From Oceaniferula flava (GTDB lineage Bacteria; Verrucomicrobiota; Verrucomicrobiia; Verrucomicrobiales; Akkermansiaceae), in contig NZ_JAFBGL010000011.1 of assembly GCF_016811075.1 (NCBI RefSeq), forward strand, positions 62,001-126,000: a stretch of 64,000 nucleotides of DNA, in the 5' to 3' direction. Of the stretch, positions 1 to 8,813 are shown one piece after another. The translations under genes were made by a program, and so were the position numbers. The notes under the pieces were generated by a model. It worked only from the letters and a program-made list of their open reading frames with translations, was not told where the DNA came from and did no database searches. How positions within the stretch are numbered: position 1 is the stretch's first letter; the number at the start of each line of letters is the position of its first letter.

Positions 1-2
1 TC

Positions 3-596
3 GATGTCATCGGCGATCTCATGCTCAGCGGCAAGCGGATCATGGGACACGTCATCTGTGTCAAACCCGGCCACGGCCCGAACACCAAGATGGCATCCAC
101 CCTCAAGAACGAATACATGCGCATGCGCACCATGGTGCCACCCGTCACCATCCCAGAAGGTGAAGCCGTGCTCGATGTCAATGAGGTGATGAAGATCCTG
201 CCTCACCGTTACCCCTTCCTGATGGTCGATCGCGTGGTCGATTTCGAAGGTGACAACAAGTGCACCGGCGTGAAAAACGTCACCATCAACGAACCCTTCT
301 TCCAAGGTCACTTCCCAGGCCACCCGGTGATGCCCGGCGTGCTGCAGGTAGAGGCCATGGCCCAGGTCGCCTCCATCCTGATGCTGCGCAAACCTGAGAA
401 CCAAGGGAAAATTGGTTACTTCATGAGCGTCGACAAGGTCAAGTGGCGCAAGCCGGTCCTCCCCGGCGACACCCTCTTCATCGAGGCTGAAATCCTCAAG
501 ATCCGCCGCAGCATCGGCTCCGCCATCTGCCGCTGTATCGTCAATGGCGAGGTGGTTTCCTCCGGTGAACTCAAGTTCGCCCTGATCGATTCCTAA
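3..596 (+). CDS. lpxC-fabZ: Bifunctional LpxC-FabZ protein, C-terminal part (5' end outside window)
   Basis: The frame is open from base 3, so only the C-terminal ~197 residues are present. The first ~45 residues look like the end of UDP-3-O-acyl-GlcNAc deacetylase (LpxC): DVIGDLMLSG followed by VKPGHGPNTK, the region that carries a catalytic-site His in LpxC. The rest is a complete FabZ hot-dog domain with PHRYPFLMVDR and the active-site segment HFPGHPVMPGVLQVEAMAQ. LpxC commits the cell to lipid A synthesis. FabZ dehydrates 3-hydroxyacyl-ACP and so competes for the same acyl precursor. Such fusions are known in Bacteroidetes, Chlorobi and relatives. lpxA follows 27 bp later, so this is a lipid A operon, and an outer membrane with lipid A is expected. 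Confidence 0.93.
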   Translation, partial: DVIGDLMLSGKRIMGHVICVKPGHGPNTKMASTLKNEYMRMRTMVPPVTIPEGEAVLDVNEVMKILPHRYPFLMVDRVVDFEGDNKCTGVKNVTINEPFFQGHFPGHPVMPGVLQVEAMAQVASILMLRKPENQGKIGYFMSVDKVKWRKPVLPGDTLFIEAEILKIRRSIGSAICRCIVNGEVVSSGELKFALIDS

Positions 597-623
597 TCCT
601 GCGGCTCCCCGATTCCCAAGAGC

Positions 624-1397
624 ATGATTCACTCAACTGCCATTATCGACCCCGCCGCGGAAATTGCCGACGGCGTGGAGGTGGGCGCCTACTGCGTGGT
701 GGGTGCGAATGTCTCCATCGGCAAAGGCAGCGTGCTGAAATCGCACGTGGTCATCGAGGGCCACACCAGCATCGGTGAGAACAACATCTTCTTCCCCTTC
801 TCGGCGATCGGTCAGATCACCCAGGACCTGAAATATGTCGGAGAACCCACCGCCCTGCACATCGGCGATCACAATACCTTCCGCGAGAACACCACGATTC
901 ACCGTGGCACGACCGAGGAGGTTCCCACCACGATTGGGAGCCACAACCTGTTTCTCTCATACTCCCACGTGGCGCATGACTGCCAGGTGGGCAACCACTG
1001 CATCCTCTCCAACAATGGGACCCTCGGGGGGCACTGCACCGTCGGTGATCACGCGATTATTTCCGGACTCTCCGGCGCCCACCAGTTCTGCCACATCGGC
1101 GAGCACGCCCTAGTCGGCGGCTGCACCAAGATCGTGCAGGACGTGCCACCCTACATGATTGTCGATGGCAACCCGGCCGCCGTGCGCAGCCCCAACCTCG
1201 TGGGACTTCAGCGCCGTGGCTTCAGCGAGGAAGCCCGCCGCTCGATCAAGAACGCCTACCGCAAGCTCTTCCTCAGTAAGAAATACAGCCTCACCTCCTT
1301 GATCGACGAACTCGAAGGCACCGAGACGGCCCAGGAAACTCACGTCAAGCGACTGATTGAGTTCATCCGCCAGAGTGAACGCGGAGTCATCCGTTAG
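624..1397 (+). CDS. lpxA: Acyl-ACP--UDP-N-acetylglucosamine O-acyltransferase LpxA
   Basis: Cytoplasmic enzyme of the first lipid A step: it moves a 3-hydroxyacyl chain from ACP to UDP-GlcNAc. The 257 residues match the usual family length (about 255-265). The N-terminal two thirds are hexapeptide repeats of a left-handed beta helix (for example IADGVEVGAYCVVGANVSIG). The catalytic His region is SHVAHDC. QITQDLKY and GLQRRGFSEE are typical LpxA segments, and the C-terminal ~60 residues form the helical domain. It lies 27 bp after lpxC-fabZ and is presumably co-transcribed. A 270-bp non-coding stretch follows. Confidence 0.95.
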   Translation: MIHSTAIIDPAAEIADGVEVGAYCVVGANVSIGKGSVLKSHVVIEGHTSIGENNIFFPFSAIGQITQDLKYVGEPTALHIGDHNTFRENTTIHRGTTEEVPTTIGSHNLFLSYSHVAHDCQVGNHCILSNNGTLGGHCTVGDHAIISGLSGAHQFCHIGEHALVGGCTKIVQDVPPYMIVDGNPAAVRSPNLVGLQRRGFSEEARRSIKNAYRKLFLSKKYSLTSLIDELEGTETAQETHVKRLIEFIRQSERGVIR

Positions 1398-1428
1398 GCC
1401 GTTAGACAATTCACGTTTTCATCGACGT

Positions 1429-1465
1429 GACAATCATCGACAATCATCGACAATCATCGACAATA
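1429..1465. repeat. Tandem decamer repeat, three and a half copies
   Basis: The decamer CAATCATCGA occurs three times head to tail (1431-1460) and continues into a partial copy. It sits 30 bp after lpxA in the 270-bp intergenic stretch 1398-1668. The rest of that stretch holds several GTTAG words near its start and becomes very AT-rich towards the next gene. No gene was found in it. Confidence 0.85.
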
Positions 1466-1589
1466 CTCGTCAGCTACGGAGCACGTAGTTAGGCCCGCTA
1501 AGCACAGGTCGTTAGACAACATCCAAGCTCGGATGATATTTTAAATATGCTATCATAGCTAAGCTATTAAACAGCAATTCATTCGGTTT

Positions 1590-1610
1590 AGTATATACAT
1601 GTTATACACT
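1590..1610. promoter_or_regulatory. Imperfect palindrome upstream of the first OMP gene (candidate operator)
   Basis: A 21-bp near-palindrome is centred on ACATGT in an AT-rich block about 60 bp before the ATG of the outer membrane protein gene at 1669. The position suits a promoter or operator, but no -35/-10 pair is clear. Function is inferred from position and symmetry only. Confidence 0.25.
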
Positions 1611-1668
1611 AACATTATTTTTTTTATAGATTGCCCTGACATTAGATTCTATCCATAATAACATCGTT

Positions 1669-2340
1669 ATGAAATCTACTCTATTCCCCGTGTTGACAGC
1701 GCTTGCGCTTTCCTCCGCCGCTCATGCCGGCTCCGATTACTCCGCTAAAGCTATCCCTACAGCAGCCGCTCCTTCTTGCCTTTGGACATGGTTTGCCGGT
1801 GGTTCTGCTGGTTACCTTTCAGGTGATTGGGACGAAGATATTTACACCATGCATGTAGGCGCTGAGCTGACATGTGCAGGAAGCAATGCTTCGCATGCGG
1901 TTTACCTTGAAGTAGGCTACACCGAGAAACAAGATAACCTGAACTATGGTTATCAATACCAGAGCATTAATGCCATTGCTGCTCCTATGTTAGAAATCGA
2001 CTACGAAGTAGACATCGTGCCTATCACCTTGAACTACAAGTATGAACAAACACTTACTGATAGCCTGAATTGGTACATCGGTGCTGGCGCAGGTATCGCT
2101 CTTTATGACGCTGAAGCCGACAGCTCATACTATGGTCACGCTTCCAAAGACGACACCGTATTTTACGCACACATTTTCGCCGGCATCACCTACAATATCA
2201 CTCCAGCATTTGAAGTGTTCTCAGGTGTTCGCTATGTCTTCATGGACGATCCTGGCTTCTTCGACGATTCTGATCTCGAGGACGACTTGAACCCAGATGG
2301 CGATCTACACATTGAGTTAGGCGGTCGCTATAACTTCTAA
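1669..2340 (+). CDS. Small outer membrane beta-barrel protein, copy 1
   Basis: 223 residues with a Sec signal peptide (about residues 1-20, ending AHAG) and alternating amphipathic strands ending in an aromatic residue (GGRYNF), as expected for an 8-10 strand beta-barrel. Near the N-terminus it shares PSCLWTWFAGGS, DEDIYT and a conserved Cys with the next gene, so the two are paralogues. Repeated blocks such as GYTEK and DDTVFYAHIFAG fit an Opa/OmpA-like porin fold. Base composition is clearly more AT-rich than the flanking housekeeping genes, which may reflect high expression or transfer. It has its own strong terminator. The ligand or exact role cannot be told from sequence. Confidence 0.8.
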   Translation: MKSTLFPVLTALALSSAAHAGSDYSAKAIPTAAAPSCLWTWFAGGSAGYLSGDWDEDIYTMHVGAELTCAGSNASHAVYLEVGYTEKQDNLNYGYQYQSINAIAAPMLEIDYEVDIVPITLNYKYEQTLTDSLNWYIGAGAGIALYDAEADSSYYGHASKDDTVFYAHIFAGITYNITPAFEVFSGVRYVFMDDPGFFDDSDLEDDLNPDGDLHIELGGRYNF

Positions 2341-2368
2341 TGGACTAGCCAAGTTCACAATATCTCTA

Positions 2369-2402
2369 AGCCCACACGGTTTTCCGTGTGGGCTTTTTTT
2401 TG
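2369..2402 (+). terminator. Intrinsic terminator after OMP copy 1
   Basis: A perfect 10-11 bp stem (GCCCACACGG / CCGTGTGGGC) with a TTTT loop is followed directly by a run of eight or more T. It lies 28 bp after the stop codon of the first OMP gene. The 165 bp from here to the next start is AT-rich and probably carries the promoter of OMP copy 2. Confidence 0.93.
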
Positions 2403-2567
2403 CATACAATGCATTCGCACCCGTCAGGCATTCGATGAACATGAAGTCATCATATCATGAAAATTGTGTTTCGATATGATTCCACAGTTACTCAGTCAGG
2501 ATGATTACTCAGGCTCATTAACAATATGATTGCAATCTAACGAACTCTACATCAATATATAAAAGCT

Positions 2568-3245
2568 ATGAAAACCACCACTATATCATTACTAGCCGGC
2601 CTCACTCTGGTCACTGCAGCCCAAGCTGGAGAAAGCTACTCACCCAAAGGAAAAACCATCATCGCGCCCCCTCCGGCACCATCCTGCCTATGGACTTGGT
2701 TTGCCGGTGGCTCCTATGGTAAGATGGATGCCGATCATTGGGATGAAGATATTTACACCCTGCATCTTGGTATCGAGCGCACCTGCGTATCTAACCCATG
2801 CGGATCACACGCCTTCTTCCTAGAAGTAGGATACACCGAGAAGGACGAAGACCTGTTTATTCCTACCAGCACGAATCTGACCAATGGTTTCGATCAGTAT
2901 GGTAACATCGACATGGAGTGGGAAATCATTCCTATTACCTTGAACTATAAGTTTGAATGCAACTTAACAGGTAACCTGAACTGGTATGTCGGTGCAGGTG
3001 CCGGTATCGCACTGGTCGACTTCGAGGCTTCGAGCAGTTACGACAATGTCGATTTTGACGACACCGTGTTCTATGCGCATATCTTCGCCGGATTAACCTA
3101 CAACGTAAGTGAGTCCTTTGAAATCTACGCAGGCGCTCGCTACGTCATCATGGACAACCCTGATCTCTCAGGAACCGTGTATGATGAAGTCGCCGACCTC
3201 GATGGAGGAATCCACTATGAGCTCGGCGCTCGCTTCAACTTCTAA
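2568..3245 (+). CDS. Small outer membrane beta-barrel protein, copy 2
   Basis: 225 residues, paralogous to the preceding gene along its whole length: signal peptide to about residue 20 (TAAQAG), then the same PSCLWTWFAGGS, DEDIYT, LNYKFE, GAGAGIALVD, DDTVFYAHIFAG and terminal aromatic GARFNF. Divergence is mostly in the putative loops, as expected for surface-exposed parts. The gene has its own upstream AT-rich region and downstream terminator, so the pair is probably transcribed as two units and can be regulated separately. Predicted location is the outer membrane; function is unknown beyond a porin- or adhesin-like barrel. Confidence 0.8.
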   Translation: MKTTTISLLAGLTLVTAAQAGESYSPKGKTIIAPPPAPSCLWTWFAGGSYGKMDADHWDEDIYTLHLGIERTCVSNPCGSHAFFLEVGYTEKDEDLFIPTSTNLTNGFDQYGNIDMEWEIIPITLNYKFECNLTGNLNWYVGAGAGIALVDFEASSSYDNVDFDDTVFYAHIFAGLTYNVSESFEIYAGARYVIMDNPDLSGTVYDEVADLDGGIHYELGARFNF

Positions 3246-3267
3246 GTAAAACCAACCCTCGTATTGC

Positions 3268-3302
3268 AAAAACCCGCATGGCTCAGGCTGTGCGGGTTTT
3301 TT
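3268..3302. terminator. Bidirectional intrinsic terminator between OMP copy 2 and lnt
   Basis: The inverted repeat AACCCGCA / TGCGGGTT is flanked by an A-run on the left and a T-run on the right, so it can end transcription of the OMP gene on the plus strand and of lnt on the minus strand. The lnt stop codon lies inside its right edge. Confidence 0.85.
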
Positions 3303-5136
3303 ATGAGCTGCGGAGACGTGCCCGAATGAAAGCCACAGAAGTCAGGCCAATCATCAGGTAGCTAAACCAATCTCCCGCCATCGCATACAAGCTCACAGGG
3401 CCGTGTTTTGGGGCGTAGGCATGACCGTAATGGCTGGCACGCACGAAGGGTCGTCCATTTTCGTCCTCGATCACCTGGCGCTCACCAGTCACGGGGTCCT
3501 TGAGCGAACCGGTGGCGGTGATGATGGCACTGACCCCGGTGTTGGCCGAGCGGATCATGGGACGACGAAGCTCGATGGCGCGGAACTTGGAGTTTGCCAG
3601 ATGCTGCAGCGCTTGCTCGCTTTCCTTGAACCAGCCGTCGTTGGTGACGTTGACAATGACCTGGGGCTCACGCCGGACAAACTTCCTGGTCAGTCGCCCG
3701 ACCGTATCTTCAAAACACACGGTCGGGATCACCTGCATATCGGCGCCCGAAACCGGCACGGTCAGGGGTTCGGTGGAGGTGCCTGCGGTGAACCCTCCTG
3801 CAAACGAGGCCCCTGATGAGAATTTGAAAATATCACGCAGGAACGGCAGTTGCTCGTCAAAGGGGATGTATTCGCCGAAGAGCACGAGATGTTTTTTACG
3901 GTAGGTCTGGATGCTTTGCTCGAGCAAGCCGTCCGGGCGCACGGTGGCCAGCGAGTTATACTGTCCGCCTCCTTCTTTGAAGCGGGCAAATTCACCATCG
4001 AACTCGGCTTCAAATTCATTCATCCCGAGCAGCAGGGTGAAGTTCCCCAGCGGAAGAACCTCTTTCTCGAGCACATGGCGGGTTTCGCCGTAGATAAAGT
4101 AACCGTCGACGCCCTCGGCGAATAACAGGGGCAGCGGCAGGGCACTTTCGGGCCAGACGACCAGGTCGGGGGTCTGGAGTTCCACCTCGTCGCCATTGAC
4201 GTTCTGCTGCACGCTCTCGACATTTTCCTGCTCCAGCTTAGCGAGCGCAGCAGCGGTGGAGTCCGCGTAACCTTGGCGGATATCAGCACTGGCGCGGGGC
4301 TCCCACTTGACGTCTTGGGGGATGTTTTCCTGCACCAGCAACACGCGCACGCGATCGGTCTCCCAGCCATTGACATCCTTCACGCGCCAAACGCCGTAGC
4401 AGAACTGCACGGCTAACAGCAGGGCGGCGACGCTAAAGTCCAAGCGCGGTCTGAGTTTGCCGGTTTGCGCTTCCGCCCCAAGTCTGCGGCACGTCTGAAT
4501 GATCACCGCACTCATGAAGACAGGGGTGAAGGCCAGACCGGTCACTCCCACCAAATCCGCCGCTTGGGCCAGCACCGGGGTGTTGTGAAAAGTGACGCCG
4601 AGACCATTCCATCCGAATCCGGTAAACAACCATCCGCGCAACCATTCGATCGCCACCCAGGCGGCGGCATTGATCAGAGCAAACTTGAGCGAACGAAAGG
4701 AGTCGTCCAGCACGCCACCGAGCAGGCCGGTTTTTTTCCCCGCTTGTTTCGCCGCAATCTTTTGCTGAATCGCGCTTCCCTGGACGTCGTCACGGTTGAC
4801 CGCGCGCTTCCGCCACGGGTTTCCCAAAGTGACGGCAATCAAGCCCCAGAGGCCGAAGTAGAGAGCCAGAAAGGCAGCCAGCACCATCGCGCCGAGACCA
4901 CTCACCGTCCAGACCCACTTCAAGTTCACCGCCCAGAACACCAGTCCGGCGGTGTAGGCGATGCCAAAGCCGTAACGCTTCCGGCTGCCACGCCAAATGG
5001 CAGGTAGCAGCGGCAACATCCACACCCAGACGAGTCCAGACAGGTTCCAGTCGGGAAAACAGAGCGCCAGCAGAAGGCCACTGACCGCAGCCAGCACCCA
5101 TGGCCAGAGACACTTGGGAAAATTCTTCATCGCCAT
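3301..5136 (-). CDS. lnt: Apolipoprotein N-acyltransferase Lnt
   Basis: Inner membrane enzyme that N-acylates the lipid-modified Cys of lipoproteins, the last maturation step. The N-terminal ~260 residues hold several hydrophobic segments. The C-terminal half is a nitrilase-type domain with the expected Glu-Lys-Cys triad: Glu in WPESALP (about residue 328), Lys in RKKHLVLFGEYIPF (about 412) and Cys in PTVCFEDT (about 473), followed by NVTNDGWF. At 611 residues it is longer than the E. coli enzyme (~512), mainly through a basic insert around residues 108-145. Its start lies 27 bp after the phosphohexomutase stop, so they are probably co-transcribed. The window also encodes predicted lipoproteins (MsrB, the hydrolase) that would be substrates. 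Confidence 0.93.
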   Translation of the reverse strand: MAMKNFPKCLWPWVLAAVSGLLLALCFPDWNLSGLVWVWMLPLLPAIWRGSRKRYGFGIAYTAGLVFWAVNLKWVWTVSGLGAMVLAAFLALYFGLWGLIAVTLGNPWRKRAVNRDDVQGSAIQQKIAAKQAGKKTGLLGGVLDDSFRSLKFALINAAAWVAIEWLRGWLFTGFGWNGLGVTFHNTPVLAQAADLVGVTGLAFTPVFMSAVIIQTCRRLGAEAQTGKLRPRLDFSVAALLLAVQFCYGVWRVKDVNGWETDRVRVLLVQENIPQDVKWEPRASADIRQGYADSTAAALAKLEQENVESVQQNVNGDEVELQTPDLVVWPESALPLPLLFAEGVDGYFIYGETRHVLEKEVLPLGNFTLLLGMNEFEAEFDGEFARFKEGGGQYNSLATVRPDGLLEQSIQTYRKKHLVLFGEYIPFDEQLPFLRDIFKFSSGASFAGGFTAGTSTEPLTVPVSGADMQVIPTVCFEDTVGRLTRKFVRREPQVIVNVTNDGWFKESEQALQHLANSKFRAIELRRPMIRSANTGVSAIITATGSLKDPVTGERQVIEDENGRPFVRASHYGHAYAPKHGPVSLYAMAGDWFSYLMIGLTSVAFIRARLRSS

Positions 5137-5163
5137 GAGCTAGCTCGGGTGTCCCATATCGGC

Positions 5164-7107
5164 CTAGGCCATGCGGGACTTGGCATCGGCCTCGAGCGCG
5201 GACCACAGTGAGTCCAGCCCGGCAGCTACCTTTTTCTTACTTGCCGCCAGATCCTCGGCGGGGGCGTCTTTGCCAAAGAGGTAATACTTGATCTTCGGCT
5301 CGGTCCCGGACGGACGCACCGCGCAGGAGCGACCGTCGGCCAGCTCGATGATCAACATGCCTTCCTTGGGAATGGCATCGCCCTCGGCATCTTCGAAATC
5401 GTCCTTGGAGAAATCGCGCACCCGTGTGACGGCGGCACCGTCGATCTCGCTCGGTGGGTTGGAGGAGTAGGAGGCGGCCAGCGACTTGATCTGAGCGGCA
5501 CCGTCGGCACCTTCCATGACCAGCGCTTTACCCACCTCGAGGTGGTAACCGAACTCCTTGTAAAGGTCGTCCAACAAAGCTGCAAGGCTCTGCCCCACGC
5601 TCTTGGCATAGGCGGCGAGTTCGGCAAACATGACGGCCGCGCCGTTGCCATCCTTGTCGCGGATGGTATCGGTGCCGAGGTATCCGTAACTTTCCTCGCC
5701 ACCAAAGATGAAGAAGCGGGAGTATTCCAGACGCAGCGCCCGGCTCTGCTCCTGGCTGAGCTTACGGTAGTCGCCTTTTTTATCAGCGGGGATCGCCTGC
5801 TCATATTTCTCGAGTTTGGCGGAGATGTATTTGAAGCCGGTGAGGGTATCGACGATGCCTACACCGAATTTCTCGGCAATGGCGCGCTGCAGCTCGGTGG
5901 TGACGAAGGTCTTGATGAGCACGGCACGGCTGCGATTGGAATCGGTGATGATGCCTTGGTCGAAGAAGGTTTTGGTCCGATACCAGGCCATCAGCGAACC
6001 GATCTGATTGCCGGTGAGGATTTGCATTTCCCCGGCGTCGTTGCGAACGGCCACCCCCATGCGATCGTTGTCCGGGTCGGTGCCGATGACAATTTCCGCA
6101 CCTTCCTTTTTCGCCAGCTCAATCCCCATGGCAAGCGCCTCGGCGTTCTCAGGGTTCGGCGATTTGACGGTGGGGAATCGTCCATCTTGAATGTCTTGCT
6201 CAGGCACGGTGAGCACATCGAAGCCGAGCTCGGTCAGTAGCGGCACAATGCAGTGCCCGCCTGTGCCGTGGAGGTTGGTGAAGACGACCTTGGTTTTGTC
6301 GTCGCTGTTCTCCAGCAGATCGGGGCGAAGCAGCAGGCCTTTGGCATCGTCCATGTAAACACGATCGGCTTCGGCACCGAGCACGTTCAACAGGCCTCGA
6401 CCCGCCTCGGCCACCGGCTCGTAGGCCTCGCTAGTGATGGCATTGACCTCATTGATCACACCCTCGGCATTCTCACCGACGAGCTGAGCGCCTTGATTGA
6501 AGTAGGCTTTGAAGCCGTTGTCGTGAGACGGGTTGTGGCTCGCGGTGAGTACCACTCCCGCATCCGCATTAAGTGCGCGGATGGCGTAGGAAATTTGCGG
6601 CGTCGACCGTGGTCCGTCGAAGAGGTGCACATCGCATCCCAGATCGGTGCAGATCTTGGCGCAGAACTCGGCAAAATCGCGGGAGAAATGACGGGTGTCG
6701 TGACCGATGACAAAGGCGGGCTTGCGGGCCTCACCTTGCTCCGCGAGGTAGCGTTTGAGGTAGATCACCATGCCGCGAATGGCACGGCTGACGTTGTAGA
6801 AATTCATCGAAGCCGTTCCCACACAGGGGTGCTCCGGGCGCTCGTTCGGGCCTCCTTTTCCAAGCTCTGCATCGGTGACCACCCGGCCAATCGTGCGACC
6901 ACGCAGGCCGCCGGTGCCAAATGCCAGCGTTTTGTAAAATCGATCATTCAGCTCCTGCCACTCGTCGGCGGCGATCAGCTCTTGAATCGAGGCCTCAGCC
7001 ACAGGACTGGTGGTGCCTTGCAGAAGGGCTAGGATGTTTTCGCGAGAAGATTCCAGTAAGCTGCCAGCAGCCACTGCTTGATCAAGGGAGGTCTGAATAT
7101 CGGCCAT
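5164..7107 (-). CDS. Phosphoglucomutase/phosphomannomutase (phosphopentomutase-like type)
   Basis: Alpha-D-phosphohexomutase that would interconvert sugar 1- and 6-phosphates in the cytoplasm. Family landmarks are in order: phosphoserine loop TASHNPSHDNGFKAYF (Ser about 190), metal-binding loop GTDPDNDRMGV (about 342-350), sugar-binding GGEESYGYLG, and phosphate-binding RPSGTEPKIKYY near the C-terminus. The 647 residues fit the larger PGM2/PgcA-type enzymes rather than ~450-residue PMM/GlmM. It lies upstream of lnt on the same strand and is divergent from the methyltransferase at 7153. Substrate preference (glucose, mannose or pentose phosphates) cannot be decided here. Confidence 0.88.
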   Translation of the reverse strand: MADIQTSLDQAVAAGSLLESSRENILALLQGTTSPVAEASIQELIAADEWQELNDRFYKTLAFGTGGLRGRTIGRVVTDAELGKGGPNERPEHPCVGTASMNFYNVSRAIRGMVIYLKRYLAEQGEARKPAFVIGHDTRHFSRDFAEFCAKICTDLGCDVHLFDGPRSTPQISYAIRALNADAGVVLTASHNPSHDNGFKAYFNQGAQLVGENAEGVINEVNAITSEAYEPVAEAGRGLLNVLGAEADRVYMDDAKGLLLRPDLLENSDDKTKVVFTNLHGTGGHCIVPLLTELGFDVLTVPEQDIQDGRFPTVKSPNPENAEALAMGIELAKKEGAEIVIGTDPDNDRMGVAVRNDAGEMQILTGNQIGSLMAWYRTKTFFDQGIITDSNRSRAVLIKTFVTTELQRAIAEKFGVGIVDTLTGFKYISAKLEKYEQAIPADKKGDYRKLSQEQSRALRLEYSRFFIFGGEESYGYLGTDTIRDKDGNGAAVMFAELAAYAKSVGQSLAALLDDLYKEFGYHLEVGKALVMEGADGAAQIKSLAASYSSNPPSEIDGAAVTRVRDFSKDDFEDAEGDAIPKEGMLIIELADGRSCAVRPSGTEPKIKYYLFGKDAPAEDLAASKKKVAAGLDSLWSALEADAKSRMA

Positions 7108-7152
7108 TTCGGGCTGGATGATAGAGAGAGATCATGAGATTGCAACCCCGTG

Positions 7153-8046
7153 ATGCAGCATAAACTAGAGAACGCGATCGAAAAACGCAGCCACCTGCTA
7201 GACGAGCAGACCAACGCCCTGCGGCTGGTCGATGGCGTTGGCGACGGGCTGCCGGACGTCTTTCTGGAAACCTTCGCATCACACTGGGTGGTCTCCACCC
7301 GCGACGGTCGACTCCACCCGGAGATCCGTGCATGGCTGCAGCAACAGGCACATTCTTGTTACTGGAAACGTCTCGATCAGCACGAAAAGGAAAACCCACA
7401 GCACATCGCCGGCCCGAAGCAAGACGAGCCCTTCATCGCCCGCGAAAGTGGTGTCAATTACAAGATCCACCTGCAAGCGGGCTACTCCCAAGGTATTTTC
7501 CTCGACCAGCGACTGAACCGTATCCGCGTGCGCGAGCACTCCGGCCCAGGGAAAACTGTGCTGAACACCTTCGCCTACACCGGCGCTTTTTCGGTCTGCG
7601 CCGCCCTCGCCGGAGCCACCACCACCACCCTCGACCTATCTCAAATCTATCTCGACTGGGCACGCGACAACTTCCGCGCCAACGATCTGGCTCCGGACGA
7701 CCACTACTTTTGCAAAGGCGACACCTTCCACTGGCTAAAACGTTTCGCCCGCCAGGGCCGCACCTTCGATGGCATCATCCTCGATCCCCCGACCTTCTCA
7801 CGCGACGACAAGGGCAAGGTCTTCCGGGTGGAGAAAGATTACGGTCGCCTCGTCGAGCTCGCCTACGCCTGCCTCGCCCCCGGCGGCTGGATGCTCTGCT
7901 GCACCAACTGCCGAAAACTCGACCCCCGCGACTTCTCTCGCATGGTCCGCGATGCCGCCCCTTCCAGCACCATCACCGCGCTCGACATGCCCGAGGAATA
8001 TACCGGCGAGAACTATCTGAAATCACTCTGGGTGCAGAAACGATAG
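7153..8046 (+). CDS. Class I SAM-dependent RNA methyltransferase, RlmI/RlmK-like
   Basis: Probably methylates a cytosine or guanine of 23S rRNA. Visible are the RlmI-type N-terminal segment LRLVDGVGDGLPDVFLE, the strand-turn segment YKIHLQAGYSQGIFLDQR, the SAM-binding VLNTFAYTGAFSVCAA, the acidic LDLSQIYLDWA, and the catalytic-type LDPPTFSR (DPP at residues 211-213). Without the PUA domain of full RlmI (~396 residues) it is 297 residues. A GTG lies just before the chosen ATG and is less likely as start. It begins 45 bp from the divergent phosphohexomutase gene. The exact target base is not determined. Confidence 0.85.
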   Translation: MQHKLENAIEKRSHLLDEQTNALRLVDGVGDGLPDVFLETFASHWVVSTRDGRLHPEIRAWLQQQAHSCYWKRLDQHEKENPQHIAGPKQDEPFIARESGVNYKIHLQAGYSQGIFLDQRLNRIRVREHSGPGKTVLNTFAYTGAFSVCAALAGATTTTLDLSQIYLDWARDNFRANDLAPDDHYFCKGDTFHWLKRFARQGRTFDGIILDPPTFSRDDKGKVFRVEKDYGRLVELAYACLAPGGWMLCCTNCRKLDPRDFSRMVRDAAPSSTITALDMPEEYTGENYLKSLWVQKR

Positions 8047-8085
8047 CTTTCTTGCGCTGCAAGCCACAGATGTTAGCGTCACCGC

Positions 8086-8811
8086 ATGGACGACTATAAC
8101 CGCCGGCACTTCATCCGCACCTCCCTTCCGGGATTCCTCGGTCTGGGGCTTGCCCTGCCCGGCATCACAGCTCTCGCTACCCGCGCCAATGCCTACCAGG
8201 GTCGACTCCCAGAGGACGGAGCCATCAACTGGGACGCCTTTCTGACTGCAGTGGAAAAGGAAGCGTCCAAGCAGCACCTCGATCACTGGAACCAAGCAGA
8301 GTATGTCAAAAAAGCCGCCGCCCTCGCGCTGCGCCTGAACCTGAAAGATCCGGCACTCGCTGAGGCTTTTGAGAAAACCCAGCAAGGGCTCGGCAACCAA
8401 CGGGCCGACTTCTACAAGCTCGAGCGCCAACGCAACTTCGAGGTCAGCCTCGTGCAGTTCGAAAAGGGCGAACAAATTTCCCACCACGATCACCCCGGCA
8501 TGACCGGTGTGCTGCTCTGCGCGACAGGGAAAGTGGATGTCTGGAACTACGATTTGTTAGGGAGAAAAAAGAACAGCAAGAATGTCCTGCTTAAAGAAAC
8601 TGCCCAGTCGACGCTCGCCAAAGGCATGGTCTCCACCCTAACCGCGAAGCAGCGCAATATCCACCGCCTGCAAGCGCACAGCCTGACCCAGCTGGTCGAT
8701 ATTTTTGCCCCTCCCTATAATAAAGAGCGCTCACGCAACAGCAGCTGGTTCACGGTCGATCCCGAACCGTTCAAAGGATACGATCACATCTACGAAGCCA
8801 CCAAACGTTAA
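8086..8811 (+). CDS. Tat-exported thiol dioxygenase homologue (ADO/PCO family)
   Basis: The N-terminus has a twin-arginine signal (RRHFIRTS, then a hydrophobic stretch ending near residue 36, TRANA). The C-terminal half resembles the 2-aminoethanethiol / plant cysteine dioxygenase family (PCO_ADO cupin): HHDHPGM supplies two Fe ligands (H134, H136), IHRLQA the third (H193), and LVDIFAPPYN matches the conserved LDILAPPY segment. Family members oxidise a free or N-terminal thiol to sulfinate with O2 and Fe(II). Export of a folded metalloprotein to the periplasm by Tat is plausible. The next gene, an SDR, begins 2 bp after the stop, so they are one unit. The substrate is unknown. Eukaryotic members are cytosolic, so the Tat signal is the odd feature. 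Confidence 0.72.
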   Translation: MDDYNRRHFIRTSLPGFLGLGLALPGITALATRANAYQGRLPEDGAINWDAFLTAVEKEASKQHLDHWNQAEYVKKAAALALRLNLKDPALAEAFEKTQQGLGNQRADFYKLERQRNFEVSLVQFEKGEQISHHDHPGMTGVLLCATGKVDVWNYDLLGRKKNSKNVLLKETAQSTLAKGMVSTLTAKQRNIHRLQAHSLTQLVDIFAPPYNKERSRNSSWFTVDPEPFKGYDHIYEATKR

Positions 8812-8813
8812 AC

